Source: Methylothermaceae bacteria B42
Lineage (GTDB): Bacteria > Pseudomonadota > Gammaproteobacteria > Methylococcales > Methylothermaceae
Direction of reading: 5' to 3'
Assembly: GCA_001566965.1 (NCBI GenBank)
Contig: LSNW01000023.1
Span: forward strand, 1-64,000
Length of the DNA: 64,000 nt
The notes beneath the pieces were generated by a model that searched no databases, was not told the DNA's origin, and saw only the letters and a program-made list of their open reading frames with translations. Positions within the stretch are counted from its first letter, which is position 1. Each line of letters opens with the position of its first letter. Shown piece after piece: positions 26,136 to 36,888 of the stretch. Both the position numbers and the translations under genes were made by a program.

Positions 26136-27899
26136 TCAAAATGGCCAGATCATGGGTACCAGCATGACAGCCAAAACCCCAACCAAAAGCGTTAAACCAC
26201 CGCCGAAAATCAAATAATCACGAAAGCGGTAACCGCCCGGTCCATAAACCATCAAGTTGGTCTGATAGCCGATGGGGGTAGCGAAACTACTGGAAGCGGC
26301 CAGCATCAGTATGACGATAAAGGGCGTGGGGTTGAGTTGTAATTGATGAGTAATGGCCATCACAATGGGAAAGACCAGAACCGCCGCGGCATTATTGGTG
26401 ATGATGGCGGTGAGAAGCGCTGTTAGTCCATAGGTTTCCGCCAATAGCATCCAGGGTCCATTGGCCATCTGTAAAAAAACTTGCGCCGCGGCGTGGCTAG
26501 CTCCAGAGCTATCCAAAGCTTGACCAATGGCAAAAGAAGCGGCAATGGTGAGCAGGACCGAGCCATCTACACTGCGCCGGGCTTTATTCCAGGTACAGCA
26601 GCCTGTGATCAGCATGGCGCTAGCGCCTGCCAGCACTGCTTCAAACATGGACAGCTGGCCGCTGGTTGCTAAAACCACTACCCCTGCCAAGATTGCCCAG
26701 GCCAGCCAGGCTTTTTCGTGCTTGGGACGGGCTTGACCGTCCACCTCGCTTACTAACAAAAAATCCCGCGATTGCCGGTAGCGGTCAACAAAGCTGGGTT
26801 GAGTTTCCAGTAACAACGTATCTGCCGGTTGCAGGCAGACTTGGCCTAGATTACCGCTTACCTTTTCACCGTTGCGGCACACCGCCAGAACCGCAGCCCC
26901 ATATTGGGTACGGAAACGCCCGTCGCGGATGGTTTGCCCAACCAGGGCGCACTGGGGGGAAACGACGGCTTCTACAATGCAACGTTCGGGATGAGTGGCA
27001 AGATTGAACCCACTTTGCGCCGAGGGTCTCAATCCCTTGATTTGCTGAAGGTCAATAGCAGCATCCGTGCTTCCAACAAAGACGAGCCGGTCGTTGGCTT
27101 GCAGCCTTTCCTTGGGCCCCACGGCAGCGAGAAGGGTTTCCCCGCGTTCGATTTCCACCAGATAGACATCACCCAAATGGCGTAGCCCGGCCTCTTCCAC
27201 GGTTTTGCCGACCAAGGGGCCATGAGGTTCCACTTCCATCTCGATGGTGTACTCTTTGGGGTTGCCAAACATGGAATCGGCGGATTCCCGTTGCGGCAGC
27301 AGCCATCGATTGAAGATCAGCATGTAGAGTATTCCCGCGATCCCAATTGGGATGCCAATCCAGGCCAGATCGAACATTCCCAAGGCAGCTTTCGGGTAAC
27401 GCTGAGCCAGTAGAGAGTTGACCACCAGATTGGTGCTGGTTCCGATTAAAGTGCAAGTGCCGCCCAGCATTGCGGCGTAACTCAATGGCAGCAATAACCG
27501 GGATACGGGCAATTTCAAGCGCCGGGCCCAGGTGATGACGGCGGGGATGAAAGTGGCGACCACCGGGGTATTGTTCATGAAGGCGCTTAGGAAGAAGACC
27601 GGCAGCGTCGCTTTTAAAAGCGCTCTGTTTTGACTTCGAGGGCGGCCCAGAATATGGCGGACAATGACCTCCACGCCTCCGGTTTCCCGGATGCCGGCCA
27701 CAAGCACATACATTAAAGCCACGGTCACCATGCCGGGATTGCTTAGGCCAACGAGAGCGTCTGGAATATCAATGACGCCACTCAGTAGTAGAACCGTGAC
27801 TCCCCCTAGAAGAATCAGTTCCGGTCCCCACGGACTAAAAGCCATCAGAAGAATACAAATCCCGGTTGTGGCAACGGCCAGCCAGGCTTGGAAAGTCAT
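26136..27899 (-). CDS. SLC13-family permease with two RCK-C (TrkA-C) domains
   Basis: A 587-residue inner-membrane transporter of the divalent anion:sodium symporter class. The membrane halves contain FMNNTPVVATFIP and ITNNAAAVLVFP, with the paired GTSTNLVV and GYQTNLMVYGPGGY substrate/Na sites. Between the halves (about residues 215-390) are two regulatory TrkA-C-like domains (for example GPLVGKTVEEAGLRHLG and CALVGQTIRDGRFRTQYG). Such proteins carry sulfate, dicarboxylates or other anions, and the substrate here is not evident. It follows glgA by 45 nt on the same strand, so it may share the glgBA transcript. Confidence 0.88.
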   Translation of the reverse strand: MTFQAWLAVATTGICILLMAFSPWGPELILLGGVTVLLLSGVIDIPDALVGLSNPGMVTVALMYVLVAGIRETGGVEVIVRHILGRPRSQNRALLKATLPVFFLSAFMNNTPVVATFIPAVITWARRLKLPVSRLLLPLSYAAMLGGTCTLIGTSTNLVVNSLLAQRYPKAALGMFDLAWIGIPIGIAGILYMLIFNRWLLPQRESADSMFGNPKEYTIEMEVEPHGPLVGKTVEEAGLRHLGDVYLVEIERGETLLAAVGPKERLQANDRLVFVGSTDAAIDLQQIKGLRPSAQSGFNLATHPERCIVEAVVSPQCALVGQTIRDGRFRTQYGAAVLAVCRNGEKVSGNLGQVCLQPADTLLLETQPSFVDRYRQSRDFLLVSEVDGQARPKHEKAWLAWAILAGVVVLATSGQLSMFEAVLAGASAMLITGCCTWNKARRSVDGSVLLTIAASFAIGQALDSSGASHAAAQVFLQMANGPWMLLAETYGLTALLTAIITNNAAAVLVFPIVMAITHQLQLNPTPFIVILMLAASSSFATPIGYQTNLMVYGPGGYRFRDYLIFGGGLTLLVGVLAVMLVPMIWPF

Positions 27900-27944
27900 T
27901 GACGGTTTATAAAAAGATAGCTCGGCATTGAAGGCAGAAAAAGG

Positions 27945-29423
27945 CTACGTAGTATTGCCTTCAGGCATCAAAAGGGGTTTGTTATCAACGATAGCCTGTT
28001 CGTAGAGGTGGCAATATTCTTGGGCGCTTCTACGCCAGGAGAAGTCTTTTGCCATGGCAGTTTGTTGTAAAGATCGCCACAGTTTTTCATTGGTGTAAAG
28101 CAACCAGGCTCGTTTCACGGCTTCAACCAGCGTACTTCCGTAGGGTTGGTTAAAGCTGAAACCCGAAGCGGTTTTATCCCTTAAGGTTAAAGGCGTTGCG
28201 TCACTGACAGTATCCGCCAAGCCGCCGGTCCGGTGGACAATGGGGAGGGTGCCATAACGCTGGCTATACATTTGATTCAGGCCGCAAGGTTCAAAGCGCG
28301 ATGGCATCAAAAACATATCGGCGCCTGCTTCGATTTGATGGGATAAAGCCTCATCGTAACCAATATGGACGACTACTTGCTTGGGATGGCGGCGCGACCA
28401 ATACAGCAAGCTGTGTTCGAAATCGCTGTCACCAGAGCCTAAAAAGACAAACTGCAGGGGAAATTGCAGTAATTCCGGTAAGGCCTTTAGGATCAAATCG
28501 ATGCCTTTTTGCGGTACCAGGCGTCCAATAAAAGCCAATAAAGGTTGCCCGGGTTGCTGTGGCAATTGGAAACGTTCTTGTATTGCTATTTTGTTTTCTT
28601 TTTTTAACTGCAGGGACTTACTGTCGTAGGTTTGGGCGATGAGCTTATCAGAAGCGGGGTTCCATTTGTTGGTGTCAATGCCATTTAGAATGCCGCTTAA
28701 GCGGTCCTTGCGGTGGCGGAGCAGGCCTTCTAGACCATAACCGAAGCGGGGGGTTTGGATTTCCCGGGCGTAAGTGGGGCTGACGGTGTTGATTCGGTCC
28801 GAATAGACCAACCCTCCTTTGAGAAAGGACAGCTGTCCGTGAAATTCCAGTCCTTCCGGGTGCCATAGTGATGGTGGCAGTTCCAGTGCGGCGCAAGTCG
28901 CTTCCGGAAACAGACCTTGATAAGCCAGATTGTGGATGGTGAAGACCAGCGCGGGCCGGTTGGCCTCCAATGAAAGCAACGCTGGAACCAATCCGGTTTG
29001 CCAATCATTACAGTGAACAACGTCGGGTTGCCAGTCGAGGCCGGCATGGTTCAAGGCCAAGTGAAATCCCGCCCAGCAAAGGGCGCCAAATCTTTCCGCG
29101 TTATCGGGCCAAGGATTGCCGTCTTCGGCCAGGTATGGATTACCCTCGCGCTCGAACCAATGGGGGGCGTCCAGAAGCCAAAGAGGGATGTTGCTATTGG
29201 GCAAAGTACCCGCCAATAACGTGGCTGAATGTCCCAGCAGCTGTAGATGGGCGACAGGGGAGGCATTTGGCAGGACTGCTTTGGCTTCGGGGTATGCGGG
29301 CATCAGCACGCGAATGTCTTTGCCCAATTCAGACATGGCCTTGGGCAGGCTGCCTGCCACGTCAGCCAATCCCCCGGTTTTAATCAGCGGAAACAATTCG
29401 CTGGCAATAAATAAGATTTTCAC
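27945..29423 (-). CDS. glgA: glycogen synthase
   Basis: A 492-residue GT5 glycosyltransferase that extends alpha-1,4-glucan from ADP-glucose. The N-terminal KTGGLADVAGSLPKAM holds the ADP-glucose-binding Lys. Also seen are HNLAYQG, GILNGID, GRLVPQKGIDL, and the C-terminal PSRFEPCGLNQMYSQRYG with the catalytic Glu region. It starts with GTG 12 nt after glgB stops, so the two form an operon. Length is close to that of E. coli GlgA. Confidence 0.95.
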   Translation of the reverse strand: MKILFIASELFPLIKTGGLADVAGSLPKAMSELGKDIRVLMPAYPEAKAVLPNASPVAHLQLLGHSATLLAGTLPNSNIPLWLLDAPHWFEREGNPYLAEDGNPWPDNAERFGALCWAGFHLALNHAGLDWQPDVVHCNDWQTGLVPALLSLEANRPALVFTIHNLAYQGLFPEATCAALELPPSLWHPEGLEFHGQLSFLKGGLVYSDRINTVSPTYAREIQTPRFGYGLEGLLRHRKDRLSGILNGIDTNKWNPASDKLIAQTYDSKSLQLKKENKIAIQERFQLPQQPGQPLLAFIGRLVPQKGIDLILKALPELLQFPLQFVFLGSGDSDFEHSLLYWSRRHPKQVVVHIGYDEALSHQIEAGADMFLMPSRFEPCGLNQMYSQRYGTLPIVHRTGGLADTVSDATPLTLRDKTASGFSFNQPYGSTLVEAVKRAWLLYTNEKLWRSLQQTAMAKDFSWRRSAQEYCHLYEQAIVDNKPLLMPEGNTT

Positions 29424-29435
29424 GGAAACAGGCTT

Positions 29436-31670
29436 CTAGTCAGATTCTAAGGGTTCTTCTGGAAGCACGGTGGGCTCTGCCTGGCGGCAAAATACAATAC
29501 CGCTTAAAGGTGGCAGGGTAATGCTGATGGAATAGGGACGTCCCATCCAAGGCACTTCTTCGGCTTCGATCCAGCCGTTGCCCACATTGCTCCCCCCGTA
29601 GTAGCTGGAGTCGGAATTGAAGATTTCCTGATAGCCTCCGCTTTCCGGGACGCCCAGACGGTAGTCGTGGCGGGGAACGGGGGTAAAATTGAGGGCGACG
29701 AGTAGGAAGTCTTCTTCGTCCTTGCGCAAGTAGCTTAGCGTGGATTGCGCTGAATCATGGCAATCTACCCATTCGAAGCCTTGGTGGTCGAAATCGAAGT
29801 GATGCAATTCAGGGTGGGTGGCATAGAGCCGGTTGAGATCAGACAATAGTGTTTTAACCCCTTGGTGGAATGGATGCTTGAGCAAATCCCATTCCAGTTC
29901 TTGATCAAAGTCCCATTCCGAGACTTGGGCGAATTCACTGCCCATAAACAGCAGTTTTTTGCCGGGATAAGTCAGCATATAGGTATAGAGTAAACGCAGG
30001 TTGGCAAATCGTTGCCACTCATCGCCGGGCATTTTCCCAATCATCGAGCCTTTGCCATGCACCACTTCGTCGTGGGAAAAAGGGAGAACGAAATTCTCGG
30101 TAAAGGCGTAAAGCAGGCCGAAGGTGAGTTGGTCGTGGTGGTATTGACGGTGAATGGGGTCGTGACTCATATACGATAATGTATCGTGCATCCAGCCCAT
30201 GTTCCACTTCATGGCGAATCCCAACCCCCCTACCCAGGGCGGCCGGGTGACTTGGGGCCAGGCAGTGGATTCCTCGGCGATTACGACGGTGCCAGGGTGT
30301 TGTTCCTGGGTCACGCTATTGAGCTGGCGGAGAAATTCGATGGCTTCCAAATTCTCGTTGCCACCGTATTGATTAGGTACCCAATCGCCAGGCTCGCGGG
30401 AATAATCCAGATACAGCATGGAAGCGACCGCATCCACCCTGAGGCCATCAATGTGAAATTCCTCCAGCCAATACATGGCGCTGCCGAGAAGGAAATTACT
30501 CACTTCCGGGCGCCCGTAGTTGTAAATCAAGGTGCCCCAGTCGCGGTGCTCTCCTTTGCGGGGATCGGCATGTTCGTAGAGTGGCGTGCCGTCAAACCAG
30601 GCCAACGCAAAGGCGTCCTTGGGAAAGTGGGCGGGCACCCAATCTAAAATAACGCCGATATCGTTTTGGTGACAATAATCGACAAACCAGCGGAAGTCGT
30701 CTGGCCGGCCAAAGCGGCTGGTGGGGGCGAAATAGCCCGTGGTTTGATAGCCCCACGAGGCGTCCAAGGGGTGCTCGGTAATCGGGAGCAGTTCAATATG
30801 GGTGAAGCCCATTTCCTTAACGTAAGGGACGAGTTCTTTAGCCAGCTCCCGGTAACTGAGAAACCCGCCTTTTTTGTCGCGGCGCCAGGAGCCTAGATGC
30901 ACTTCATAGGTGGATTTGGGCTCATGCAGCCAATCCCATCGGCGCCGTTTTTTCATCCACGCCTGGTCCTGCCATTGATAGGTATCGTCTTTGACGACAA
31001 TCGCTGCAGTGTTGGGGCGCAGTTCAAAAAATCTGCCGTAGGGGTCGGTTTTCAAAAACACATCCCCGGAATCCCGGTTGCGAATTTCGAATTTATATAA
31101 CAGTTCTTCCTTGAGGCCGGGTATGAACAGTTCCCAGACGCCGGACTCATAACGGCAACGCATGGGATGACAACGACCGTCCCACCGGTTGAATTCGCCC
31201 ACGACGCTGACCCGTTCGGCGTTAGGCGCCCAGACTGAAAACAAAACCCCGTCAATGCCCTCGACGGTTTTCAGATGTGCTCCCAAAATCCGGTAAATGT
31301 GCCAATGCTTTCCCGTGCCAAACAGATATAAATCAAAGTCTGGAATCTGTGGCGCAAAAGTGTAGGGATCGATAAAACGGTGCTTTTTACCCACCTTATC
31401 TGTCCATACGACTTCATAGTGAATTGGAATATCCACGTCTTTGACAGAACCTTCGAAAATGTCAGTGCCATCAATCCGCTTTAATTTGGGGCCCTTGGCA
31501 ATTTGAACCTCTTTGGCATCTGGTACGAATACCCGGATCAAATCGTCGCCGTGTTCGTGGTGCCGGCCCAATACATCAAAAGGGTCGTGATGCCTGGCCT
31601 GGATGATCTTCTCCAGGTCCGGTGGTAAAGCTTTGTTCTTGGTTGAAGATGCGGAAATACTTGAGTTCAC
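29436..31670 (-). CDS. glgB: 1,4-alpha-glucan branching enzyme
   Basis: A 744-residue GH13 enzyme that introduces alpha-1,6 branches into glycogen. An N-terminal GlgB_N plus CBM48 region (about 20-240) precedes the catalytic barrel. Catalytic motifs are [18 protein letters not shown] (nucleophile Asp), [10 protein letters not shown] (acid/base Glu), and [13 protein letters not shown] (His-Asp). A C-terminal all-beta domain follows. The frame begins with GTG at 31670; slightly later starts are possible because no clear ribosome-binding site is visible. It is divergent from glgC across a gap of about 95 bp. Confidence 0.95.
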   Translation of the reverse strand: MNSSISASSTKNKALPPDLEKIIQARHHDPFDVLGRHHEHGDDLIRVFVPDAKEVQIAKGPKLKRIDGTDIFEGSVKDVDIPIHYEVVWTDKVGKKHRFIDPYTFAPQIPDFDLYLFGTGKHWHIYRILGAHLKTVEGIDGVLFSVWAPNAERVSVVGEFNRWDGRCHPMRCRYESGVWELFIPGLKEELLYKFEIRNRDSGDVFLKTDPYGRFFELRPNTAAIVVKDDTYQWQDQAWMKKRRRWDWLHEPKSTYEVHLGSWRRDKKGGFLSYRELAKELVPYVKEMGFTHIELLPITEHPLDASWGYQTTGYFAPTSRFGRPDDFRWFVDYCHQNDIGVILDWVPAHFPKDAFALAWFDGTPLYEHADPRKGEHRDWGTLIYNYGRPEVSNFLLGSAMYWLEEFHIDGLRVDAVASMLYLDYSREPGDWVPNQYGGNENLEAIEFLRQLNSVTQEQHPGTVVIAEESTAWPQVTRPPWVGGLGFAMKWNMGWMHDTLSYMSHDPIHRQYHHDQLTFGLLYAFTENFVLPFSHDEVVHGKGSMIGKMPGDEWQRFANLRLLYTYMLTYPGKKLLFMGSEFAQVSEWDFDQELEWDLLKHPFHQGVKTLLSDLNRLYATHPELHHFDFDHQGFEWVDCHDSAQSTLSYLRKDEEDFLLVALNFTPVPRHDYRLGVPESGGYQEIFNSDSSYYGGSNVGNGWIEAEEVPWMGRPYSISITLPPLSGIVFCRQAEPTVLPEEPLESD

Positions 31671-31765
31671 GTAACTGTTTCTCTAATAATAGTTCGGGAG
31701 CAAAAGCAGAAAGCGGCTGTTTTTGCCATTATAGTAACAAATTCCGCCAGCCAGGGAGACATCCA

Positions 31766-33040
31766 ATGCCTGAAAACAAATACGAACGATTTGTTAGTCT
31801 GATGACCCGCCACACGGTTGCCATGGTGCTTGCCGGTGGCCGCGGCAGCAGGCTGCGAAAATTGACCGAATGGCGCACCAAGCCCGCCGTCCATTTCGGC
31901 GGCAAATACCGGATCATCGATTTTACTTTGTCCAATTGCCTGAATTCCGGCATTCGCCGCATCGGTGTGTTGACGCAATACAAGGCGGACTCGCTCATTC
32001 GGCATATCCAAAAGGGTTGGGGTTTTCTGCGGGGCGAATTGGGAGAATTCATAGATCTTTTGCCCGCCCAGCAACGGCTCAGCGAATCTTGGTATGCAGG
32101 TACCGCGGATGCCATCTATCAGAACTTGGACATTCTCCGCAACTATGGTCCTGAATACGTGTTAGTGCTGGCGGGCGATCACGTTTACAAGATGGACTAC
32201 GGCGCCATGCTGGGCTTTCACGGTATGAACGAAGCGGATCTCACCATTGCCTGCATCGAGGTTCCTATTGAAGATGCCAAGGCTTTTGGCGTCATGCAGG
32301 TGGATGAGAATGGCCGTATCGTCGATTTTGTCGAGAAGCCGGAAAATCCCCCGGCGATTCCAGGAAAGCCCGACACCGCCCTCGCTTCCATGGGCATTTA
32401 TGTTTTCAATGCCAAATTTTTGTTCGAGCAGCTGATCAAAGATGCTGACAACCCAAAATCCAGTCACGATTTCGGCAAGGACATCATTCCCCAGGTGATC
32501 AAAAGTTACCGGGCATTTGCCTATCCTTTTCTTGATGTTCAGACCGGCATACAAAGTTACTGGCGGGATGTGGGGACCATTGATTCGTATTGGTCAGCCA
32601 ATATGGAGCTTATCGGAGTGAACCCCGAGTTGAATCTCTACGATCAAGATTGGCCGATTTGGACCTACCAGGAGCAAGCGCCACCGGCAAAGTTTGTGTT
32701 TGAGGACCGTGAACACGACCGCGTGGGACAAGCCTTTGATTCCATGCTCTGTGGTGGGTGTATCATTTCCGGCGCCACCATCCGTCACTCTATTTTTTCT
32801 TCTAATATCAGGGCCAATTCCTGGGCTTTGGTGGAGGATTCAGTAGTGTTGCCGCAGGTGAATATTGGCCGCCACGCCAAGGTTCGCAAGGCGATTCTTG
32901 ATCGTGGTTGCAATATTCCTGAGGGCATGGAAATTGGCTATGATCTGGAGGAGGACAAAAAACGTTTTGACGTAAGCCCTGGCGGGATTGTCACGGTAAC
33001 GCCGGATATGCTCGGGCAAAAAATCCATTTTGCCCGCTAA
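31766..33040 (+). CDS. glgC: glucose-1-phosphate adenylyltransferase
   Basis: A 424-residue ADP-glucose pyrophosphorylase, the committed and usually allosteric step of glycogen synthesis. Motifs: [22 protein letters not shown] at the N-terminus (nucleotide binding and regulatory region), [20 protein letters not shown] (catalytic Asp), FVEKP, and a C-terminal left-handed beta-helix (from about residue 295). The ATG at 31766 has AGGGAG ideally spaced; a longer open frame upstream lacks homology. The stop overlaps the malQ start by 1 nt. Confidence 0.96.
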   Translation: MPENKYERFVSLMTRHTVAMVLAGGRGSRLRKLTEWRTKPAVHFGGKYRIIDFTLSNCLNSGIRRIGVLTQYKADSLIRHIQKGWGFLRGELGEFIDLLPAQQRLSESWYAGTADAIYQNLDILRNYGPEYVLVLAGDHVYKMDYGAMLGFHGMNEADLTIACIEVPIEDAKAFGVMQVDENGRIVDFVEKPENPPAIPGKPDTALASMGIYVFNAKFLFEQLIKDADNPKSSHDFGKDIIPQVIKSYRAFAYPFLDVQTGIQSYWRDVGTIDSYWSANMELIGVNPELNLYDQDWPIWTYQEQAPPAKFVFEDREHDRVGQAFDSMLCGGCIISGATIRHSIFSSNIRANSWALVEDSVVLPQVNIGRHAKVRKAILDRGCNIPEGMEIGYDLEEDKKRFDVSPGGIVTVTPDMLGQKIHFAR

Positions 33041-34524
33041 TGCCAACGGCAGTTGAAAGTAGTGTCCTGGAAAGGCGCCGGGCAGGGGTTCTATTACATA
33101 TCACATCATTGCCGGGCCAGGGAAGTACAGGCGACCTGGGGGAGCATGCTCACCGTTTTGTCGAGTTCCTAGCAGGTAATAGCTTCTCGGTCTGGCAGAC
33201 CCTTCCCGTGGGTCCTACCCACGAGGACGGCTCCCCGTATCAATGTTTATCCGCCCACGCTGGCAATCCCTTGTTGATCAACCTGCAATGGCTAGTTGAG
33301 CAAGGCTGGCTGGACCCAGAGAAAACCTGTATCAAAGCACTTTCGGTGGCAGCCAGGGAAGAATGCCTTAAACAAGCCTTTCAAGCATTTAATGAAGCAA
33401 AAGATAGCGAACAACAAGAGGCTTATCAAAAATTCATCCGTTTTCATCATTATTGGTTGGAAGACTTTGCCCTGTTCATGGCGCTTAAGGCCAGCTTCAA
33501 AAATCAAGCTTGGTGGGATTGGCCTGAAAGTTACCGAGACCGGAATCCCGCCGCGATAGAGGAAGTATGCCGGCAACTGGCTGATGAAGTCAGGCGGATT
33601 CAATTTGAGCAGTTCGTTTTTTTTCAGCAATGGAAAGAACTGCGCCATTATGCTCACCAACATGGGGTGCTGCTTTTCGGCGATATGCCTATTTTTGTGG
33701 CTGCCGACAGCGCTGATGTCTGGGCGCGGCGGGAATATTTTCTCCTGGATGAAGAAGGACATCCTACGGTTGTGGCCGGGGTGCCGCCGGATTATTTTTC
33801 CGAAACCGGCCAGCGTTGGGGCAACCCCCACTACAATTGGCGGAAAATGCAGGAGGATGGGTTTGCCTGGTGGATCGAGCGAATGCATACCCAATTGGAA
33901 TTATTCGACTGGATCCGGATTGACCATTTTCGGGGCTTTGAAGCCTACTGGGAAATCCCTGCCAATTCTATGACCGCCATTAAAGGCCGTTGGGTGGAAG
34001 CGCCTGGGGAGGCGTTGCTGGAAGCCATATACGAAAAATTCGGCGCATTACCCCTGGTAGCGGAAAACCTGGGAATTATCACGCCGGAAGTGGAGGCTAT
34101 GCGCAAGAAATTCGGCATTCCAGGCATGCTTATCCTGCAGTTTGCCTTTGAAGGCGGGACAGAAAACCCTTACCTACCCCATAATCACACGCAGGATAAT
34201 GTGGTTTATACCGGCACCCACGATAACGATACCACTTTGTCCTGGTTCGAATTGCTGAATGCCCACCAGCAAGACTATGTTGTCGATTATCTTGCCCATC
34301 CCCAGGTTTCCATGCCTTACAGTTTGGTTCTGAGTGCCATGCAATCGGTGGCCAAGCTGGCGGTGATACCCATGCAAGATATATTAGGCTTGGGGCAGGG
34401 ACACCGAATGAATACTCCAGGCACCATCGAAGGGAATTGGCAATGGCGTTTTTCCTGGGACCAGGTGAGCCAAGCCGATGTTGGCCAAATCAAGCACTGG
34501 GTTGAGCTTTACGGTAGGGGCTGA
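33040..34524 (+). CDS. malQ: 4-alpha-glucanotransferase
   Basis: A 494-residue GH77 amylomaltase that transfers alpha-1,4-glucan segments between oligosaccharides. Conserved pieces: LHITSLPGQGSTGDLG at the N-terminus, IRIDHFRGFEAYWEIP (nucleophile Asp), LVAENLGIITPEV (acid/base Glu), and TGTHDNDTTLSW (transition-state Asp). Translation is coupled to glgC (TAATG). Together with glgA/glgB it completes a glycogen synthesis and remodelling set; no glgP or glgX is in the window. Confidence 0.95.
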   Translation: MPTAVESSVLERRRAGVLLHITSLPGQGSTGDLGEHAHRFVEFLAGNSFSVWQTLPVGPTHEDGSPYQCLSAHAGNPLLINLQWLVEQGWLDPEKTCIKALSVAAREECLKQAFQAFNEAKDSEQQEAYQKFIRFHHYWLEDFALFMALKASFKNQAWWDWPESYRDRNPAAIEEVCRQLADEVRRIQFEQFVFFQQWKELRHYAHQHGVLLFGDMPIFVAADSADVWARREYFLLDEEGHPTVVAGVPPDYFSETGQRWGNPHYNWRKMQEDGFAWWIERMHTQLELFDWIRIDHFRGFEAYWEIPANSMTAIKGRWVEAPGEALLEAIYEKFGALPLVAENLGIITPEVEAMRKKFGIPGMLILQFAFEGGTENPYLPHNHTQDNVVYTGTHDNDTTLSWFELLNAHQQDYVVDYLAHPQVSMPYSLVLSAMQSVAKLAVIPMQDILGLGQGHRMNTPGTIEGNWQWRFSWDQVSQADVGQIKHWVELYGRG

Positions 34525-35198
34525 AACAGGGGCTTTTGCTGGAGACGGGCAAGCAACGACTGTAGAGCAGTGGTTGCATCTTGCTTGAGTTGCGCAGAAA
34601 GCCACGGTTGATTTGGATTGTCAGGAAGCACAGCGGTTTTTTGGAAATATTTAAGCGCTTCCTGAAAATAGCCGGTTTGCCTTAGAAAATCGGCAAAATA
34701 ATAATTTGCCTCGATGCCTTCTGGGTTCAAGGCCAATGCCTTGCGCAGATACTGTTCTGCTTTTTTGTTATCGCCAAAGGAAATGGGCCATCCTGGCGCT
34801 TGATAATAGAGGCAGCCCAAGGCTAGATATGCCGCGCCGTCAAGTGCGGAGGGATTAATCTTGATCGCTTGCTGTAATAAATTACGGGCCTCCTCCAAAT
34901 TGGATAATGCTGAGAGGTCGGGTGCTACCCCGGTACGGGTAACTAATACAATTGCTTCCCAGATAAGAAGTTCGGCCTGGTTGGGCTGTTGTTTTTTTAA
35001 TGATTTAATGTGGGCTAAGAGCTGTGTTAGCCCCTCTTTGCGCTGTTCTTCCGGCCAGTGGTAATAAATTTCATCCCATTGTTGTTCTATTTGGGGAATG
35101 GAAAACGGTAGGGGCTCCGCCCTAAGAGCTTCCGTCTGCCATGCAGCAAAGAAAAAGGAAAACAGCCAAGTGACTATAAGGGATGCATGGGGTTTCAT
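34509..35198 (-). CDS. TPR-repeat exported protein
   Basis: A 229-residue protein with an N-terminal hydrophobic signal (about residues 5-27, ending near ALRAEP) and tetratricopeptide repeats. The clearest are around EARNLLQQAIKINPSALDGAAYLALGCLYY, KAEQYLRKALALNPEGIEANYYFADFLRQTGY and EALKYFQKTAVLPDNP, each given here only as a landmark. It probably mediates protein contacts in the periplasm, and the partner is unknown. The 3' end overlaps malQ by 16 nt in convergent orientation. Confidence 0.75.
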   Translation of the reverse strand: MKPHASLIVTWLFSFFFAAWQTEALRAEPLPFSIPQIEQQWDEIYYHWPEEQRKEGLTQLLAHIKSLKKQQPNQAELLIWEAIVLVTRTGVAPDLSALSNLEEARNLLQQAIKINPSALDGAAYLALGCLYYQAPGWPISFGDNKKAEQYLRKALALNPEGIEANYYFADFLRQTGYFQEALKYFQKTAVLPDNPNQPWLSAQLKQDATTALQSLLARLQQKPLFQPLP

Positions 35199-35378
35199 TG
35201 TTGTGAAAAGATAAAAATATTTGCCTATTTACAACAAATTATAGGCTTTTGTCAGATTTTTTCTAGTTTTGTCCCAGCAAACATTACCTAATTGAGATAC
35301 CTTCCTAGTTAAAGCCAGCATAGCTGACATTATTTTAAGGCGATAGTGAATAATCCCACTTAGGAGACCATATTCAGA
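35199..35378. other. intergenic region, nothing recognised
   Basis: About 180 AT-rich bp between the start of the TPR gene and the end of the AMMECR1-type gene. It presumably holds the TPR gene promoter on the minus strand. No repeat, strong hairpin or RNA motif was recognised. Confidence 0.4.
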
Positions 35379-35969
35379 CTAGCCTTCTTCCGGTATATCT
35401 GTCCCAAATACCTCAGTGGTGTAGCGATACATCCGCAAATTGTTTGACCAATAATCGGGTGGCAGGCCGGCCTTTAATTTTAGATGACGAAGGAAATCCA
35501 CAGGATTTGGCAACGATTCCCATACGGCGGGCAGAAAGGTGCCTCGGTGGTGGCCATCCTCAAGAACCAGACCGTCAATGCCTGGACGGATTTTGGAAAG
35601 TAAATCTTGTTCGGAAATAAACTGGATTTCCTCTAACGGACTGAGCACAGAGATATGGATATCCAGATTATCTACTTCGTCCTCAGTCACAGGTGGAAAG
35701 CGGGGATCTTGAAAGGCCGCGGCGAAGGCATTGTAGATGACATCTTCCGCCAGTGGACGGCGCGGCTCTAATGAACCGATACAGCCGCGCAGCTGACCAT
35801 TTTCTTGAAGGGTGACAAAAGTCGCTCTTTGTTCCTGCAAGGGCGGCGGCAGTTGTTGAAGATCTACTGCCGCTGGCCGTCCATGACGGGCGCCGTAACG
35901 AATGGATTCTCTTGCCAGTTCGAGCAGTAACTGCCGGTGTTGTGGAGAAAGTGAATGATTGGTGCTCAT
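35379..35969 (-). CDS. amrA: AmmeMemoRadiSam system protein A (AMMECR1 family)
   Basis: A 196-residue AMMECR1-domain protein. Diagnostic are GQLRGCIGSLEPRRPLAEDV, AFQDPRFPPVTEDEVDNLDI and IDGLVLEDGHHRGTFLPAVW. The family is conserved from bacteria to man and has no established reaction. The ATG at 35969 (MSTNHSLSPQ) was chosen; the longer frame would run into the upstream gene. It lies about 50 nt downstream of the Memo-type gene on the same strand, with the radical SAM member divergent. These three are the complete AmmeMemoRadiSam gene set. Confidence 0.92.
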   Translation of the reverse strand: MSTNHSLSPQHRQLLLELARESIRYGARHGRPAAVDLQQLPPPLQEQRATFVTLQENGQLRGCIGSLEPRRPLAEDVIYNAFAAAFQDPRFPPVTEDEVDNLDIHISVLSPLEEIQFISEQDLLSKIRPGIDGLVLEDGHHRGTFLPAVWESLPNPVDFLRHLKLKAGLPPDYWSNNLRMYRYTTEVFGTDIPEEG

Positions 35970-36018
35970 CTTAGTACGTATATATGTGTTTAAGGAGAAA
36001 TGTGGGCAGGCTTTTGGG

Positions 36019-36807
36019 CTATGAGTAAAAGACGTAGGCGCCATACCCTACCACTTGATCTCGGGGTCCAGCGGTATCGCCAGAATTGCGCAGATCCACA
36101 GTTTCTGCCTTGAGATTATGATGGCGGGCAGCCAGCAACAGTCCGGCTACGGGGATACGGCCGCAGGCAGACTCCACGCCGAGACGGCTGGGATCGAGAT
36201 CTTCGATGGCTGCCGAAGTAGCGGCATCCAACTGTTTGGCGGTTTCGTAATCATAGTAGTGGCTGAGATCCGAACTGATGATAATGAGGGTTTCCGCCCC
36301 TCCCCACAAACGTTCCAGAACCGTAGCCACTTCTTCTGGTGTTGCATCGCCAACCACAATGGGGACTACCTTGAAGTCTTCTAGCACTTCCTGCAAGAAG
36401 GGCAGCTGAACTTCAAGACTGTGTTCCGGTTCATGGGCTGCGTCGAATTGCACCACAAAGGGTAGATCGGCGATGGCTTGAATGGCCTGTTTGTCTACTG
36501 CCACTGCGCCCAAGGGGGTCATAAAGTAATCGGCGGCAGGGATTGCCAGGCCCTGGAAGGGTACGCGGTGAGCCGGTCCCAGTAAAATCACCCGTTTGAT
36601 AATATCTTTCGCTGGTATCAGCAGCCGGTAAGCACTGGCGGCAACCGGACCCGAATAGACATAGCCTGCGTGCGGGGCAATAATAGCCTTAGGGACGGGA
36701 CCTTCCACTTGAGTGGATGCGAGAAATTGCCGCACCATTTGGTCCAATTCCCGAGGGTTGTCCGGATAAAACATTCCGGCAACGGCGGGGTGACGGATGG
36801 CAGTCAT
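36019..36807 (-). CDS. amrB: AmmeMemoRadiSam system protein B (Memo family)
   Basis: A 262-residue Memo-family protein, homologous to human MEMO1. The family fold resembles extradiol dioxygenases and has a His/His/Cys metal-type site, which fits IAPHAGYVYSG, GPAHRVPF, SDLSHYYDY and the SACGRIPV Cys region here. The reaction is not established; metal (iron or copper) binding is reported for the human protein. The ATG has AGGGAGAAG upstream. The gene is divergent from the radical SAM gene and upstream of amrA. Confidence 0.93.
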   Translation of the reverse strand: MTAIRHPAVAGMFYPDNPRELDQMVRQFLASTQVEGPVPKAIIAPHAGYVYSGPVAASAYRLLIPAKDIIKRVILLGPAHRVPFQGLAIPAADYFMTPLGAVAVDKQAIQAIADLPFVVQFDAAHEPEHSLEVQLPFLQEVLEDFKVVPIVVGDATPEEVATVLERLWGGAETLIIISSDLSHYYDYETAKQLDAATSAAIEDLDPSRLGVESACGRIPVAGLLLAARHHNLKAETVDLRNSGDTAGPRDQVVGYGAYVFYS

Positions 36808-36821
36808 ATTCTTCTCCCTTT

Positions 36822-36854
36822 GAACTTGAAATTGACTCTTACCGTCTATATATG
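36822..36854 (+). promoter_or_regulatory. possible promoter of the AmmeMemoRadiSam radical SAM gene
   Basis: Two overlapping readings are possible. One is sigma-70-like: TTGAAA (36826-36831) with a TATATA-type -10 (36847-36854, 15-17 nt spacer). The other is sigma-E-like: GAACTT (36822-36827), 17 nt, TCTAT (36845-36849). The sigma-E reading is weaker than the ones at 11743 and 61671. Confidence 0.3.
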
Positions 36855-36888
36855 GACATTACCCACACAATTCAACAGGGGAAATACA